Part shown: one piece after another, positions 1 to 11,929 of the stretch
Numbering within the stretch: position 1 is the first letter of the stretch
Layout: each line of letters begins with the position of its first letter
Assembly (NCBI GenBank): GCA_012934845.2
Contig: WNNJ02002105.1
Coordinates: 124,001-188,000 of the forward strand
Length of the DNA: 64,000 nt
Source: Pomphorhynchus laevis
Lineage: Eukaryota > Acanthocephala > Palaeacanthocephala > Echinorhynchida > Pomphorhynchidae
Reading direction: 5' to 3'
Translations under genes and position numbers: made by a program
Notes under the pieces: generated by a model
Databases searched by the model: none
The model's input: the letters and a program-made list of their open reading frames with translations, nothing else
What the model was told of the DNA's origin: nothing

Positions 1-2320
1 GAAGATTCTATCTATGGGGGATTACATAGGTGGAATATCGGTGATGGAAAAACTCAAACAACTACATCTTAATTCAAGAGAAGTTTATCCAGACTCGATA
101 TTAAAAGGTCCCATTCCTGGATTCGTCAATCATCATCCAATCAGGTTTCAATCTATTTCGACAAGTAATATCATTTCTGCTGCACGTCGCACACAAGGAT
201 CTGCAGGCCCCTCAGGCATGGACGCACATAATTGGTGTATCATGCTAGAGTCATTTGGTCATAGTTCGATTAAATTAGCAGAATCTTTAGCTAGTTTAGC
301 AGTCACAATCGCTACCTCATTACTGCCATCTGGCTCTCTCAATGCTTTTACGGCTAGTCGTCTCATTCCTCTTGACAAAAATCCTGGGGTTCGACCTATT
401 GGAATCGGAAACGTCGAAAGGAGAATCATAGGTAAAGTTATATGCGAGATTAGACAAGAAGATTTACAATCAGTGGCAGGCCTTGGACAGCTATGTGCTG
501 GTCAGCGTTGTGGGTGGAAGCCACAGTTCACTCAGTTGTTGAGCAATTTAGACAATCTCAATATGCTGCGATTCTGCAAGTAGATGCATCATACGCATTC
601 AACTGTATAAATAGAAATCTAGCGCCGAAAAATATAGAGTTTGTGTGTCCATCTATGTCAACACTTATGGCAAATCTCTACACTGACCCTACTACATTGT
701 GTGTCGATGGTGATATTATCTATGCGAAAGAAGGATTCACGTAAGGTGACCCACTCTCAATGTTTGCATTTGCCCAGCTTATTTACCTCTAATAAAACGG
801 ATTCAATCTTTAGTGCCAGATGTATCTCACAGATGGTACGCGGACGATGCGAATTGTGTAGGAAAGGTTGAGAGCTTGGTCAAGGTTTGGAACTTCCTAA
901 GACAAAATGCACACAAGTATGGATTTATACTTAATGAGCAAAAATGTCAAGTTGTACATGAACAAAATTTGGCTTCTTCTGGAACTGTATTTCAAGGATG
1001 CGGAGTTAAAATAGTCACAAATGGAACACGAATTTAGGGATCGGTTATTGGAACACAATCTTTTGTCGACGATTTTATTACTGAAAAAGTTAGGCGTTGG
1101 GCTGACCTAGTATCCAACCTTACAAATGTTGCTAAACTGAATCCTCATATTGCGTATGTGGCCCTGACTCAGTCCCTCCAGTATAAGTGGACATATGTTC
1201 AAAGTACATGTGAAGGGAGTCTAAACTCATGCCAAACTGTCTGATTCACGGTTAAAACAGCTTTCCCAGCAATAACAGGTTTAATAACAGATGATGAATA
1301 TGTCAATATGTTATTGTTGCCAAAACAATTTGGAGGCTTTAGGATTGATTATCCTAATGATGAACCAGAGAGAAAATTTCGAAACTCAAGACTAATATGC
1401 AATCCACTACTAGAACATATTACAGGAAACGCATTAAAAGACACAAAAGAAAATCGCCGTATCTCTAAAAGAAGAAAATAATGTATTGTGGAAATAGAGG
1501 TGGGATACTACTTCAATATACGAACATCTTTTACCTCCACCTTAAGCTATTTATCACGTCCCGGAACATCAACTTGGCTATCGGCAAAACCAATAGTGAG
1601 TTATAAACGATATTTGAGTAAACGTCAATTTCAAGACGCGCTTGCTATAAGATATGGCTGGCAACCTCCTAACGCAATTGTACCTGCGGTAAATGTTTTG
1701 ATCTCAGACATTGCCTTGCGTGTCAAGTTGGAGGTCTGCCAACAATAAGGCATAATGCTGTTCGCGATTTTGTTGCATCGAGATTAACCTAAGTGACGTC
1801 GTCTGTCGCGATTGAGCCCGTATTACGAACACTACCTAAAAATGTCGAATTCGAGCGACCTACAACAACACGGGATATGGACGCAAGACTCGACATTGAA
1901 TGCAACGGTTTATTCGGTGATACATTAGAGCGGTCGTTACTGGACATTTGTACATTCAACCACCTAGCCCAATCATATTGTTCGAATAATCCGGATAACC
2001 ACTTAAATTACCACACACAAAGGAAAATGGCCAAGTACAGCGAACGTGTTGCTAAGTTTGAAGATGCAAATTTTTACCTGTTTGTAATAGCGTGTAAAGG
2101 TGCTATGGGAAATGAGGCTCAGCTAGTTCTGAAGCGGATGGCGAAATTGGAAGCTGAAAAATCTAAACGACCCTACAATCGTTGCATTGAAGACCTTAGA
2201 GTGGACATTGGTTTTCTAATGGCTAGGTCGGCTTCAGTCGCATTGCGAAATGCGAGGTCGAGTACTGGAAGGTTTGCAGGAATTGCAATGGAAATTATAT
2301 TAGTGATACGATAGATGATC
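1..2320 (+). mobile_element. REL-type LINE relic (RT plus restriction-like nuclease), 5' end outside window
   Basis: Translated pieces give a non-LTR-type reverse transcriptase followed by a nuclease. The RT opens with AGPSGMDAHNW (about 205-235), then RLIPLDKNPGVRPIG (360-405), VDASYAFN (580-605) and YADDAN (834-855). The C-terminal part (1793-2314) has TTRDMDARLDIEC and a following LLDICTFNH, like the PD-(D/E)xK region of the two better copies at 41-46 kb. The zinc-binding stretch before it is damaged. Stops and frame changes near 583, 744, 1037, 1240 and 1790 break it, so it is dead. The R2/NeSL-like architecture is inferred from domain order; the clade is not proven. The 3' tail probably ends near 2550, where an AATAAA-like stretch is followed by an A run. 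Confidence 0.75.
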
Positions 2321-2325
2321 TTAAA

Positions 2326-2426
2326 ATTCAAGATACACTCTCGTGTATACACTCTCGAGCCAGGATGTATACACTATTCAAGTATACACTATTCAAGATA
2401 CACTCTCTAGCCAGGATGCTCAAATT
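2326..2426. repeat. Short degenerate tandem repeat in the LINE 3' region
   Basis: The words gatacactctc, gtatacact and agccaggatg recur several times in about 100 bp just after the nuclease coding end. It looks like local duplication in the 3' UTR. No function is assigned. Confidence 0.5.
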
Positions 2427-2639
2427 CGATATCTTATTTTTTTATTTAATTGTTACCCATTAAGGATTGTTCTACTGTTGCCTATTAGGGGACCTTGAAA
2501 GTCTTGTGTTTATTTGATTTACAATAAATGATGTTTTAAAAAAAATATTATTTCGACAAACAGACGAGCAAAGTTCATAGTTGCACAGTTAAAAAAAGAA
2601 AAAGAAAAAGTAAAGAAAAAAAAGACTCACAAACAAAAG

Positions 2640-5557
2640 TCAAAAAAGTTCATGTTTGAATGCTGAAACCGATCTTGAGTTGACAATTTCTTCACTTAAT
2701 CGGTTCCACTTACCTACGATTCGGTGTCCAAATTGTACAGTTTTAGAGCGTATAACTCGGCGATGGGCTAAAGTAAAATTGTGTCCACGCAAAGCCCGAC
2801 TTTTCCGAACAGTCATCAATTCTCTTAAGACGTGATTTCCCTTGTGTAAAGCTTCCCATGTTGAACACATATCTCGCCGAAACCGAAGGTCGCTTATAGA
2901 AACCATACCAAGTTTTTTTAGCCTTTCATTATAAGGTAAGGCTTTAACTGAATTTACGAGCTTTGTTGCCCGGCGCAGCAAATTTTCAATTCTACTTTTC
3001 TCGTATACTGTTCTTGGGAACGAAGATTGTGATGCATATGTAAGATGACTGATCACAAATGCGTTGGCGAGTGCTCTAAATGAAACTAGACTCAACACAC
3101 TAAAAGTTCTACGAATCATCCCAACCATTCGATTTGCTTTTGAGCAAGCCAACTCAGTATTCCAACTAGTCGAAAAATCATTCGCAACTACTATTCCAAG
3201 GTCGCTAAGACGAGTTACTACTTTAATGTTCTTATCCTCAAGATGATAAGTTGGATACACACTATGACTGCGTGATTGTAAACGCATACAATCACACTTC
3301 GATATATCCAGTGGCAGACCATTTATATAAGCCCAGTTGGCAATGTTGTCGATATCCGATTGAACTAGCACCGTGTCCGAATCTGACCGGATAGCCTGTC
3401 AAATTTTTAGGTCGTCTGCATATAAATGGAAGGTCATTAATGAAAATACAGAATAACAATGGGCCGAGGACCGAACCCTGCGGAACTCCAACATTGACCG
3501 GATAACGATCAGAAAGAGAACCATTTACAACAACCTGATAGAATCTGTTAATTCTTTTATCCAGCGAATAATAAGTGGATCAATGTTTAGAGCACGCATT
3601 TTCTGAATCAAGATGTCATGTGGAACCATGTCAAACGCTTTTGAATAATCAAAAATACTATATCAACATCAAAACCTTTACCAACTAACGAACCCCAGCT
3701 ATTCTGGGCAATCAAGAGATTCGTGATTGTAGAGCGATCCCTTCGAAATCCATGTTGATTGTTACACAATAATTTGTTGGATTCTAGATAATCGCTTAGA
3801 ATGCGGTATATTATCCTTTCCAAAACTCGACAGAATACACACGTTAGACTTATCGGGCGATAATTTTCAACTGAAGATGGATCACCTTTCTTCAAAACGG
3901 GCCTTATCAACGAAAGTTTCCAATTCATCGGGACACAACCGAAGTACAAGGAGGCGACACAAATCCAATATAGTGGTATGCCGATAACATCAGCGATATT
4001 CTTGAGAAATACCGGTGGTAAACGATCAGGACAAATAGAACCTGACGATTTAAGCCGCTTGAGCTCTAGCACTACATCATTAACAGAAAACATCTGAAGA
4101 ATGTTTATATTCGATGGACAGTACGAGGCATAGGTGACTGAGGGGGATTTACGAACTCCTATGCAAAAATGTTGAACGAAAGCATTCGCTATGTCATCAT
4201 ATTTAATCAATGTGCAACCATCAGTATCAACAAGTAAACCAATGTGTTTATTTTTGTTGTTGAAATTAGCATAATTAAATACGGATTTAGGATTATGAAT
4301 TGACATTTGAGTAATTTTCTCTTCAATTTGACATTGTTTGAAGCGTTTAAGAAATGTGAACCGATTTCCGGCCTCTCTATACCTACAGTAATAAATACTA
4401 TTATTAGAAAACAACTGGAATTTCATTTTTTTTAATTTTAAAGCATTCTTTAACTCTTTGTCAAACCAAGGTTTATGGTGTATACGATTTGCAACGGTTT
4501 TACGGGGCGAAAATCGTATGAGTAATTCCTTAAGGGTGGCTTCTAACTGATAGCATGCCTTATCAACCCCAACATAAAACGGACTGAGCCATGAAATACT
4601 TAATAGATTCTGACGCACAAGTTCGAAGTTAGTTTTAAAATAATTTAAAGAATTCTGTTGTAATCTACAAGCTGAAGGACGTGTAAAATCTGAGTAGAAA
4701 TTGAGAACACAGTGATCTGACCTACCCAAAGGATCGGAGTGCGTAACTTTGTGTATAATGTATTTATTCGATGTTAGACAAATATCAAGTAGCGATTGAT
4801 TTTCTTGGGAAAATCGAGTAAATTTTAAAGCATGTTGGGTAAGGTTTAGCGAGTTAATCATATCGAGAAATAATGATGTGGACGTACTACACACGAAAGA
4901 TGTGTAGGTGTTCTAATCTACTGTCGCTATGTTTATATCACCAACTATGAAATGATTTGGTTAGGAGCCAAACTCTAGAATGTAATCGGTCAAGCAACAA
5001 ACATCTGAAGTGGGATTGCGATAGATTAAGCCTAAAGTCACTGAACCAAGGGTAGGAAGAGACACACTACCCCACAATAACTCGATTCCATCGGACGCTC
5101 GTACATCTAGCAATTTAAACACTAAACTATTATGCACGTAGAGAATCACTCCACCACCCTTGCAGATAGATCTGCCAACTCGATAAGATGTATAATTTTC
5201 AATCCAGATATCAACATCAGTAATTCTATCATGAAGCCATGTTTCAGTAATAGCAACTAATAGCGGATGCGAATTCTCAATGCGGAGTTTTAATTCGTCA
5301 ATTTTTGGAAGAAGACTACGGGCGTTCGTATATAATAACAAACATTCTAAGCTTAAGGGTAGAGTCTGCTGAGCCAACGATATCGGTATGTATGACTGAT
5401 AATCCTCGCTACGTCGCTCAAGAGCCGACCACAATGGGGAGGAGTAATGGACAATATTTCTTAAACATTTATTATCCACATATGAAATATTTGAAATTAC
5501 CAATGACTTGTGAGCGGCGGAGGAAGGATTGAATAATCTACCTGTAGATGCATCCAA
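2640..5557 (-). pseudogene. ORF2 of CR1-like LINE copy A (AP endonuclease plus reverse transcriptase), broken
   Basis: The endonuclease part (5557-4680) shows YTNARSLLPKIDELK, ITETWL, GGGVILYV, IYRNPT and SDHCVLNF. The RT part shows LKKGDPSSVENYRPIS, QHGFRRDRSTITNLL and an intact LYADDLKI box near 3415. The C-terminal domain ends at WNRLSEEIV close to 2690. Breaks lie near 4950-4900, 3610 and 3400. The product would nick target DNA and prime reverse transcription from the nick. Confidence 0.8.
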
Positions 5558-5640
5558 TGTATTTGAGTCTTCCTCCGCACAACCTGAAAATTTCGAATTG
5601 TCAAGTTTGACTCACCAGCGTCAATACGAGACTTCAAACA

Positions 5641-6712
5641 TTATTTAGCTTCACGTAAATGCTTACGTTCATTCACGTCGAGATATTTGAACAATCTTGC
5701 AGACGAACCTTGGAGACGATAAGAGTTCTTAAAGATGGTCTTAACGGCTTTTGGATATGTCAGAATGGCTTTTAGCAGTTTAGGACGATCGTTAATTTTC
5801 CTCCCTATGAGGAATAAAGCAATTATTTTAATACTAGATACTATATCTTCTGAGGATTGTGCCAAAACGATCATGAGAATACTACGTATGTTCGACAAAT
5901 CTTCATTTAGTCGGTTTTGGATATTGACATAGCTTGATTCCGACACATTGGCGAAAATAATAGAACGCAAAGGATCATGCTGTTTACGCAGTTGTGAGAA
6001 AAGAGACATTTTCTGCACCGGAGAACTCGCTCTAGAGGCATTCATTGATTGAGATGATATGAGATGAGCTTCCTTAATGTGCTCGTTTACGCACTCTTTA
6101 TGCAGAACCACACTGTCACTACTAGTAGGTGAGTTCTGTATATCATCATTGCCTGTGTGATTGTTGACAGTCAGCGTTCGTTCATTTTCTGTTTGACGAA
6201 CAGTATACGATTTTGAGTGACCTCTCTTTCAGATACGAACAGGAGTCAAACCTGTAACTGACGCTGTAGTCTTGCTAACTGCATGTGGGTATCGATGTGC
6301 ATTTGGATCGATATCTGTATTATTGAAGGATTTATTCGAAGTTATAGAATTCACCTCACCCACCACCTCAGGTAACTTATGCTGTATTTTTCGTTGTAAA
6401 TTTACCTCAGATGCACTAGAGAGAATACTATTCTGTAGCATAGTTACGATCTCCTTAAGCTCTGACACCATTTTAATATTATTTTGTAATTTTTCCTCAA
6501 GAATAGTGTTCCATTCACAATTACGAGCTGCACACACCACAACAAAATTTTCCGGATTGAAGTACTTTAATATCATGCGCTTTAACATTAATTTTAGACC
6601 ATATGTTGCAATTCACAGAGCAACATGCCACCTCTATCTCTACATATTGGTCATTAACAGGACTTGCGAAACATTGGCTTTTAACTTGCTTCTTACACTT
6701 TTCCCCCACCAT
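5641..6712 (-). pseudogene. ORF1 of CR1-like LINE copy A (nucleic-acid-binding protein), broken
   Basis: Starts MVGEKCKKQVKSQ. An N-terminal zinc-binding pattern (CCSVNCNIW then FCCGVC) matches the starts of ORF1 in copies B and C. The C-terminal part (6111-5641) carries RLNEDLSNIRSIL, LIGRKINDRPKLLKAI and YRLQGSSARL, the same RRM-like region seen in copy B (MNDDVSSLR, FRLGKK, KPRLLKVV). It should act as an RNA-binding partner of ORF2 in the LINE RNP. The reading frame changes near 6590 and is interrupted near 6230-6110. Confidence 0.7.
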
Positions 6713-6849
6713 ATATATATGCTCAAGCGTTGATGATTGTAAGGCAAAACGATTGTCTCGTGTGTATAATAATAAATCTTCTTTCTTCGATTATATTGTT
6801 TTGAATTTTAATAACTGTATGTTCAATTTTTTTTCCTATGTACAAGACA

Positions 6850-6880
6850 ATATTTCGTATGTAAAAGACATACGAAATAT
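6850..6880. repeat. Perfect fold-back hairpin, 13-bp arms, 5-nt loop
   Basis: Left arm 6850-6862 (atatttcgtatgt), loop aaaag, right arm 6868-6880 (acatacgaaatat). It lies 55 bp outside the 5' end of LINE copy A. Confidence 0.85.
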
Positions 6881-7004
6881 AAATGGGTATATCTGGCGTT
6901 CTGAAAGTCATCATTCAACCACTTTAATAGACATTAATGTTCAACTGGTATTTATCATGTTTTGTAAGCGACACGAGCATGTAGCTCATTTGCTTCTGTT
7001 TGTT

Positions 7005-7085
7005 ATATTTTTTTAATAATTATTATTTATTCAAAATATTCACATTGATTCAGGTTCCCGCAAGTGGGCCTCGAATTGACATTTA
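7005..7085 (-). repeat. Short 3'-end scrap of the REL LINE family
   Basis: The T-rich stretch, TTATTCAA and the block ggttcccgcaagtgggc resemble the 3' coding end of the REL copy at about 41105-41175 (ggtttccgcaaatgggc) in the same orientation. It is too short to say more. Confidence 0.4.
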
Positions 7086-7130
7086 CAGTCCCACAAATAA
7101 TAAAAGGTAAAATAATGCAAGATATTTTTG

Positions 7131-7256
7131 GCTTTTAACTTGCTTCTTACACTTTTTCCCCATCATATATATGCTCAAGCGTTGATGATTGTAAGGCAAA
7201 ACGATTGTCTCGTGTGTATAATAATAAATCTTCTTTCTTCTTTCTTCGATTATATC
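7131..7256 (-). repeat. Second copy of the 5' end of CR1-like copy A
   Basis: It matches 6676-6795 almost base for base (ggcttttaacttgcttctta, gctcaagcgttgatgattgt, ttctttcttcgattatat), with one extra cttt unit. It holds the presumed 5' UTR plus the first codons of ORF1 and nothing else of the element. A 5'-only piece is odd because TPRT usually loses the 5' end; local duplication is the likely cause. Confidence 0.7.
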
Positions 7257-7329
7257 TTAACACCAAGTTGATTGCATCTATGTAAGTAGTTATTAATTAG
7301 CAGCCAAGAATTTCAAGCAGCCAATAATT

Positions 7330-8470
7330 ACATGTGACCATAACTTCTGCATCATGCAATATGATGATATTCTCCTTCACTCTTATTATCATGCTTATCT
7401 TATCGATTCATCTCTCAGCCTCTTCTACAAATTGTCTTTTCTCCATCTCCACGCATATTTCCTCACTTTGTTTATACATCTTATGGGTTATCCATTTTTC
7501 CTCTCTGTCTCTCCTTCATCGGTATTTCTTAATTTGACCTTCCTATTGTTGATTATTTTTGTGAGTTCACTTCGACAACTGTATTTCTCTCAATACATTC
7601 ATTCGCGACAAAACCCGATCTTGCAATCTTCTACTTCGTGACCATCGCCGTTTTATAATTCGCTTTATTTTAACTCTTGTCACTCCTATATCCAGTCTAT
7701 TGTTTCCTATGGTCGACTATTGCCTCAGTATTTTTGCTTTCTCCTCTAAATCATATATTCTTCCTCTCTAGAACCTTGTAAATTCCGCCATGCTTGAGCT
7801 TTTTTGCCTCCGCCGTGTTAATCACATTTCCTCATGATTCTCTAAACTCAACTGACTAATCACTATGGACTAATCACTTAAAACTCGCCTTCTTATATGA
7901 GTTTTCTTAAACTTATTGAATCTCGCCTCACATTCAATCAATCATTGTCCATAGGACTCTCTACTTTTCCATGTTCTGTCATTTTCCTCAAACTGTGACT
8001 GCCGTCCATCTTTATCGCCGTTTCTTTTCTCTGAAATAAACTGAATTCCACTATCCGCTCAACCGCCTACTTTCCATCCTTCAAACACAGCCTCGACTAT
8101 TTTTTGTCTCTTAATAATTAATTCAATTATTTACACTATTTTAAACCTTTTACACATTGACTATTTCGTTCTTTGTTTGGTCTTCTGTCGAATTCGTTTT
8201 TCTTCATTCTTTCTTCTTTGTTGTTGTAAAACTATAAATTGTGATTTTCAATTTAAAAAATGCCTCCTTTCAATCTTTCAAACACAGTCTCCGTTATTTT
8301 TTTGTCCCCTGGATAATTTTTTGCCTCTTAATAATTGATTCAAGTATTCACACTATTTTTAACTCTCCCACTCTTCCACTCATCAACATCAACCTTTTGA
8401 CATTGATCAAACTTTCGATCTTTGTTTGTTTTCATATTTTTTGTCGTAAAACTTTTAATTTATAATTTAG
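7330..8470 (+). mobile_element. Pyrimidine-rich LINE family: decayed 3' half with a tandem-duplicated tail
   Basis: Strongly C/T-rich sense strand, similar to the better copy at 9.8-11 kb. The stretch near 7680-7800 reads like the RT C-terminal region. Two related blocks (about 8067-8250 and 8258-8470) share caatctttcaaacacag, gcctcttaataatt and tttgttt words, which indicates a roughly 190-bp duplication. There is no long open frame. It is highly diverged. Confidence 0.5.
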
Positions 8471-8499
8471 TTATATGCGATAGGATATTGTCACATTCC

Positions 8500-8700
8500 T
8501 TCAAGTTTACGAGAGACGGAACATATAGTGGGATCATGCCTTAAGTACAGGATACAATATTGATTTTGATAATGTTGAAGTTATCTATTCTGTCCAAAGA
8601 AAATTTGAAAGGCGGATATGTGAGTCACTCTGGATTAAAGAATTGAAGCCGGGCTTAAATGAGAATGATGGCTACCGTCTAATTCTAAATCGGGATTGAT
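8500..8700 (+). pseudogene. Possible Penelope-like (GIY-YIG type) C-terminal remnant
   Basis: One frame reads FERRICESLWIKELKPGLNE and then a stop. The pattern (R)xxRESLWIKxLKPxLN resembles the C-terminal part of GIY-YIG nucleases in Penelope-like elements. The upstream GIY and YIG motifs are not readable, so this is a weak call; a scrap of another retroelement is possible. Confidence 0.3.
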
Positions 8701-8779
8701 CATCGTTCATTGTAAAGTTTGCTATCACATTCGTAGACATGGCAGCACAACGTGAGGACCTACCTAATGTGCATCTTTG

Positions 8780-9060
8780 TTTTTATCTGTTTTCTTTTTA
8801 ATCACATAGATCGATTAGATCGTTGAATTGTATTCCAGACGAAATAGTGAGATCTAAAGCTATTAAGTCCGAAATTCAAAATTTTTATATTATGAAGGCA
8901 AACTACCTACGTTTTTTTGAACATCGTGTTAATTTGAATTGTACATTTATGTGAGCAGTCAAAATAGCCATTTTGAAGTACTTTATAAACAAGATGTAAG
9001 AATGGTGATCGTGTGGATTAGGTGATTATCGACTGTATGTATACGAAAATAATACTAATT
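8780..9060 (+). mobile_element. LINE 3'-end relic (CR1-like)
   Basis: SLNCIPDEIVRSKAI resembles the C-terminal WNxLPxEIV motif that ends ORF2 of the CR1-like copies. The following cagtcaaaatagccattttg resembles the 3' UTR stem seen at 32449-32471 (cagttgaaacagccatttgc). Only the last few hundred bases remain. Confidence 0.4.
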
Positions 9061-9067
9061 ACTATAT

Positions 9068-9185
9068 TTCTTTTAATAATAAAATTATAATAATATTTAT
9101 TTCATTTAATAATAAAATTATAATAACATTTATTTCATTTAATAATAAAATTATAATAACATTTATTTCATTTAATAATAACAAT
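9068..9185. repeat. 33-bp AT-rich tandem repeat, about 3.5 copies
   Basis: The unit begins aataataaaattataataac and ends atttatttcattt. Copies are nearly identical. It translates as a repeating 11-residue hydrophobic string, which I regard as meaningless. Confidence 0.85.
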
Positions 9186-9338
9186 GCGCTAAGAAGAAAA
9201 TGTTTTGCTTTTAAGTAGCAAAACATTGTAGCAAATGTGTGCTGGTCGATTTCTAAATTATAAAAATCGCTGTCGATGGAACCATAGTATTGGGTGCTCT
9301 GATTGGTGATAACAATTATATTCACAAAATGATAAGCT

Positions 9339-9780
9339 TCAAATACTTCCTATATATTTATATATAAATACTGACGTATTTATATCTAAATACACTGGGC
9401 AGATTATAGACCTTTTCCAGTCATCCAGTAAACTTCCAGAGCATAGAGAACTCTGGAATATAGCACATAGCGGACTTGTCAACACTGTAGCCAGCTCGCG
9501 GAAAAGTATAGATGGAAGGTCATCCATTACTGGGAATGTAATGAGACAAATAGTCGTAATCCAACTTCGCTTCTTGAATTGCAAAATGAGTGGAAAAGAG
9601 CTCTGTAACTTCGTTAGGGTCAACAATTAAATCACCCGCGTTATTCACAATGTTGTAATATTTATCTGACGCAGTATTACGGCACAGTAGGTGATTAAAT
9701 TACTGGTTACGGTTCGAGGATGCAGCCCGGCATATGATTGAGATGAAATTCTTTCTCTTCAGTCTCTTAATATAAGTTAC
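9339..9780 (-). pseudogene. LINE reverse transcriptase fragment
   Basis: On the - strand: VNNAGDLIVDPNEVTELF, then DDLPSILFRELATVLTS and LLDDWKRSIICPVY. These are the linker and the first RT blocks of a non-LTR retrotransposon. It ends in short AT repeats before the rest of the RT. It directly abuts a LINE piece on the other strand at 9782. Confidence 0.6.
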
Positions 9781-9781
9781 C

Positions 9782-11045
9782 TTGTTTCTCAATAATCGGT
9801 ATTCCACGTTGCTCTCTCACACTCCGGTCTCCATCCTATCCCACTCTACCCCGCCTAGCCTCATCCTTCCGGAACTATTTCATCTTCTCCCTGTCTCACC
9901 TTCCGAAGTCTCATCTGTTCTCATGTCCTTGCCCAGCAAAACCTCACCGGCTGATCCTCTGCATACCCACATACTTAAATTCATATACTCATCGATATCC
10001 CCTATTCTCACAACCTTGTTTAACTCATCCATACGCAGTCGTATCTTCCCTTCACACAGAAAATTCGCAATCGTTCGTCCCATCCTAAAGAAACAATCGC
10101 TCGACCACTCCCTTCCTTCTATCTATCACCCCATTTTACTCTTCCCTACTCTTTCCAAGCTACTAAAGCGCCTTATCTTAATACAGATCAACGTTTATCT
10201 CTCTTCATTCAATCTGTACCATCCTTACCAATCCGCTTTCCGCATCACTCCACATAAATCGCCTGCTTGAAAGTTTACAACCACCTACAAATTTAACGTG
10301 ATAAGGCTCTATATAGTGCTATCGTCTTCCTTGACCTCTCCTCTGCATTCGACATAGTCGACCACTCCATCCTCCTTCCTCGCCTTCGTTATAATTACGG
10401 CTTTTCTTTTTCTTTCGTTGCATGGTCTCTCTCATATCTATCATACCGTTTTTTCGCGTCTGTTCAAATTCATCATCCTCTCTTCCCATCCCAATTTTCT
10501 AAGGGGTCCCATAAGGTTCAGTCCTAGCTCCCCTGATTTTCTCTCTTCTACTTGGCGATCTTTCTTCGCTTATCAAACCCTACTCCTTTTATCCGCCGTT
10601 TGAGTGCTCTTTCATCTCCCTCGCTTCGACCACACATCTACATATCTTGCCCAACTCTCCTGGCCCACCATCCACATCCGCATTAAACTCCGCCTTCTTC
10701 TCGTAACTTTTCGTCTCATCACTGTCGGCTCCCCATCGTTTATCAACCTTCTTTTCTTAGACGACACTCGCCCCAACTCGTTATCGTTGCGTTCCCGTCA
10801 TTTCCTCTTACTCCACGTTCCAAATTACTCTAACAACTACGGTCTCCGATTCTTCCTCATCGCCGCCCCACTCGCCTGGAATAAGTTCCCTCTCGACGTC
10901 CGCCGCGCTCCCTCCTTTATTACATTCAAATACCGCCTCCGTATCCACCTTCTCGACACACGATTTAGATTTTTGTTTTTTTTGTGATAATGTAAGAGTG
11001 CGCGGGCACGCATTTGCCACGTAAAAATAAATGTTTTATTATTTA
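9782..11045 (+). mobile_element. Pyrimidine-rich LINE copy with internal deletions and an intact 3' end
   Basis: RT blocks run in order: SPSEVSSVLMSLPSKTSPAD, ILKKQSLDHSLPSIY and FLDLSSAFDIVDHSIL (10319-10370). Then the frame jumps, the catalytic YADD block is missing, and the C-terminal part LPRFDHTSTYLAQLSW to PLDVRRAPSFITFK (10620-10930) follows. The 3' end has a short stem (10996-11011) and TTTGCCACGTAAAAATAAA. The sense strand is poor in purines. It is not mobile without help. Confidence 0.75.
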
Positions 11046-11395
11046 TATTTTACAATTTTTTGTTTGATTATGTCTTTATACTACCCTAAAAATAGTAAGC
11101 ATTTTCATCGAAAATCGATTTTATCCGGAAAAAAATGGTTAGAGATAGTGCAGTAACACATACATAAAATATATTAGCTTGAAAATTGCTTTATAGAATA
11201 AATGATAGCTAATACTTGCATTATAATATAATAAACGCATTAAAAATATTAAATATTTTTACTAATTGGACCAAAAATTCTACAAAATGAACCCCTAAAA
11301 TTTTGAGTCTATCAAGATATTAAACATTCTGTAATTAGTGTACAAGATGAGTAGCTTTCCTCAGAACTCCTTCATAAGTTGGTGGACTCAACAAC

Positions 11396-11422
11396 GGAGT
11401 TCAACCTCATAAGTTGAACTCC
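11396..11422. repeat. Fold-back hairpin, 10-bp arms
   Basis: ggagttcaac, a short loop, then gttgaactcc. Related words (cataagttg, aactcc) recur within 60 bp on both sides. Confidence 0.7.
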
Positions 11423-11449
11423 CTCTCAACTTAGATGTTCAATTCACCT

Positions 11450-11830
11450 CTAAGTTGATGGTATGTCACTGGAAAGGCGTACAGTATGTGACTGCGTATA
11501 ACTGTATAGTAAATAAGGCGGAAGCATTTGGCGTCAAAAGTACCGATGGATCTACGCAGGATACCTAGTAGGCGAATACACTTGATTGAAGTGTAACTAA
11601 CGTGATCACGTGATTTGAGGCGATTATATACAATTATGCCTTAATCGGTAGTTTTTGATACAATTTTGATTGTTACACCGTCTATGAATATAAAGAAACA
11701 TGTTTAGCCGATTCAATGTGAAGATGCATACATTTGCCTGGATAAAGCAGTAAACATTTACAACGACCAATCATTTTGTAGATTTACGTCTTATGCAGTG
11801 CATGCTGTGTCGTCGAAAAGTATTCTAAAA
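11450..11830 (-). pseudogene. Probable CR1-like RT relic
   Basis: On the - strand one reads CMHLHIESAKHVSLYS and, after a stop, SKLYQKL. The first part resembles the INxxKCxxLxI and following region just after the YADD box of CR1-like RTs. It is heavily decayed, so this is a low-confidence call. Confidence 0.3.
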
Positions 11831-11839
11831 TGTATTAAA

Positions 11840-11928
11840 AGTATTATATAAAATTTAAATATTTAATTTTAGATTAAATATTAAATCTAAAATTAAATAA
11901 AATTAAAAATTTAATTTTATTTAATTTT
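11840..11928. repeat. AT-rich inverted repeats
   Basis: atttaattttagatt and aatctaaaattaaat face each other, and the same words follow again (aatttaattttatttaattt). It looks like fold-back duplication just before the 351-bp tandem repeat. Confidence 0.6.
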
Positions 11929-11929
11929 A

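Larger units (their letters stand above)
2600..6795 (-). mobile_element. CR1-like LINE, nearly full length but damaged (copy A)
   Basis: Two-ORF APE-type LINE. Order on the - strand: 5' region near 6795, ORF1 (zinc finger plus RRM-like part), then ORF2 with AP endonuclease and RT, ending near 2640 before a purine-rich tail (2590-2630 on the + strand). It is related to the copies at 23.2-27.5 and 46.5-50.9 kb. The right end is set by a 125-bp piece (6676-6795) that recurs at 7131-7256. It contains several stops and frame changes in both ORFs, so it is probably immobile. Confidence 0.8.

Noticed and set aside
6272-7016. Two open frames on the + strand (153 and 137 codons)
   Set aside because: The first is antisense to ORF1 of LINE copy A and the second covers its 5' UTR and AT-rich flank. 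No motif is present in either.
8500-8700. Full Penelope-like element linked to the hammerhead repeat
   Set aside because: Only one short C-terminal-like motif is visible, and it lies 10 kb from the ribozyme repeat. No RT of that type was found in the window.
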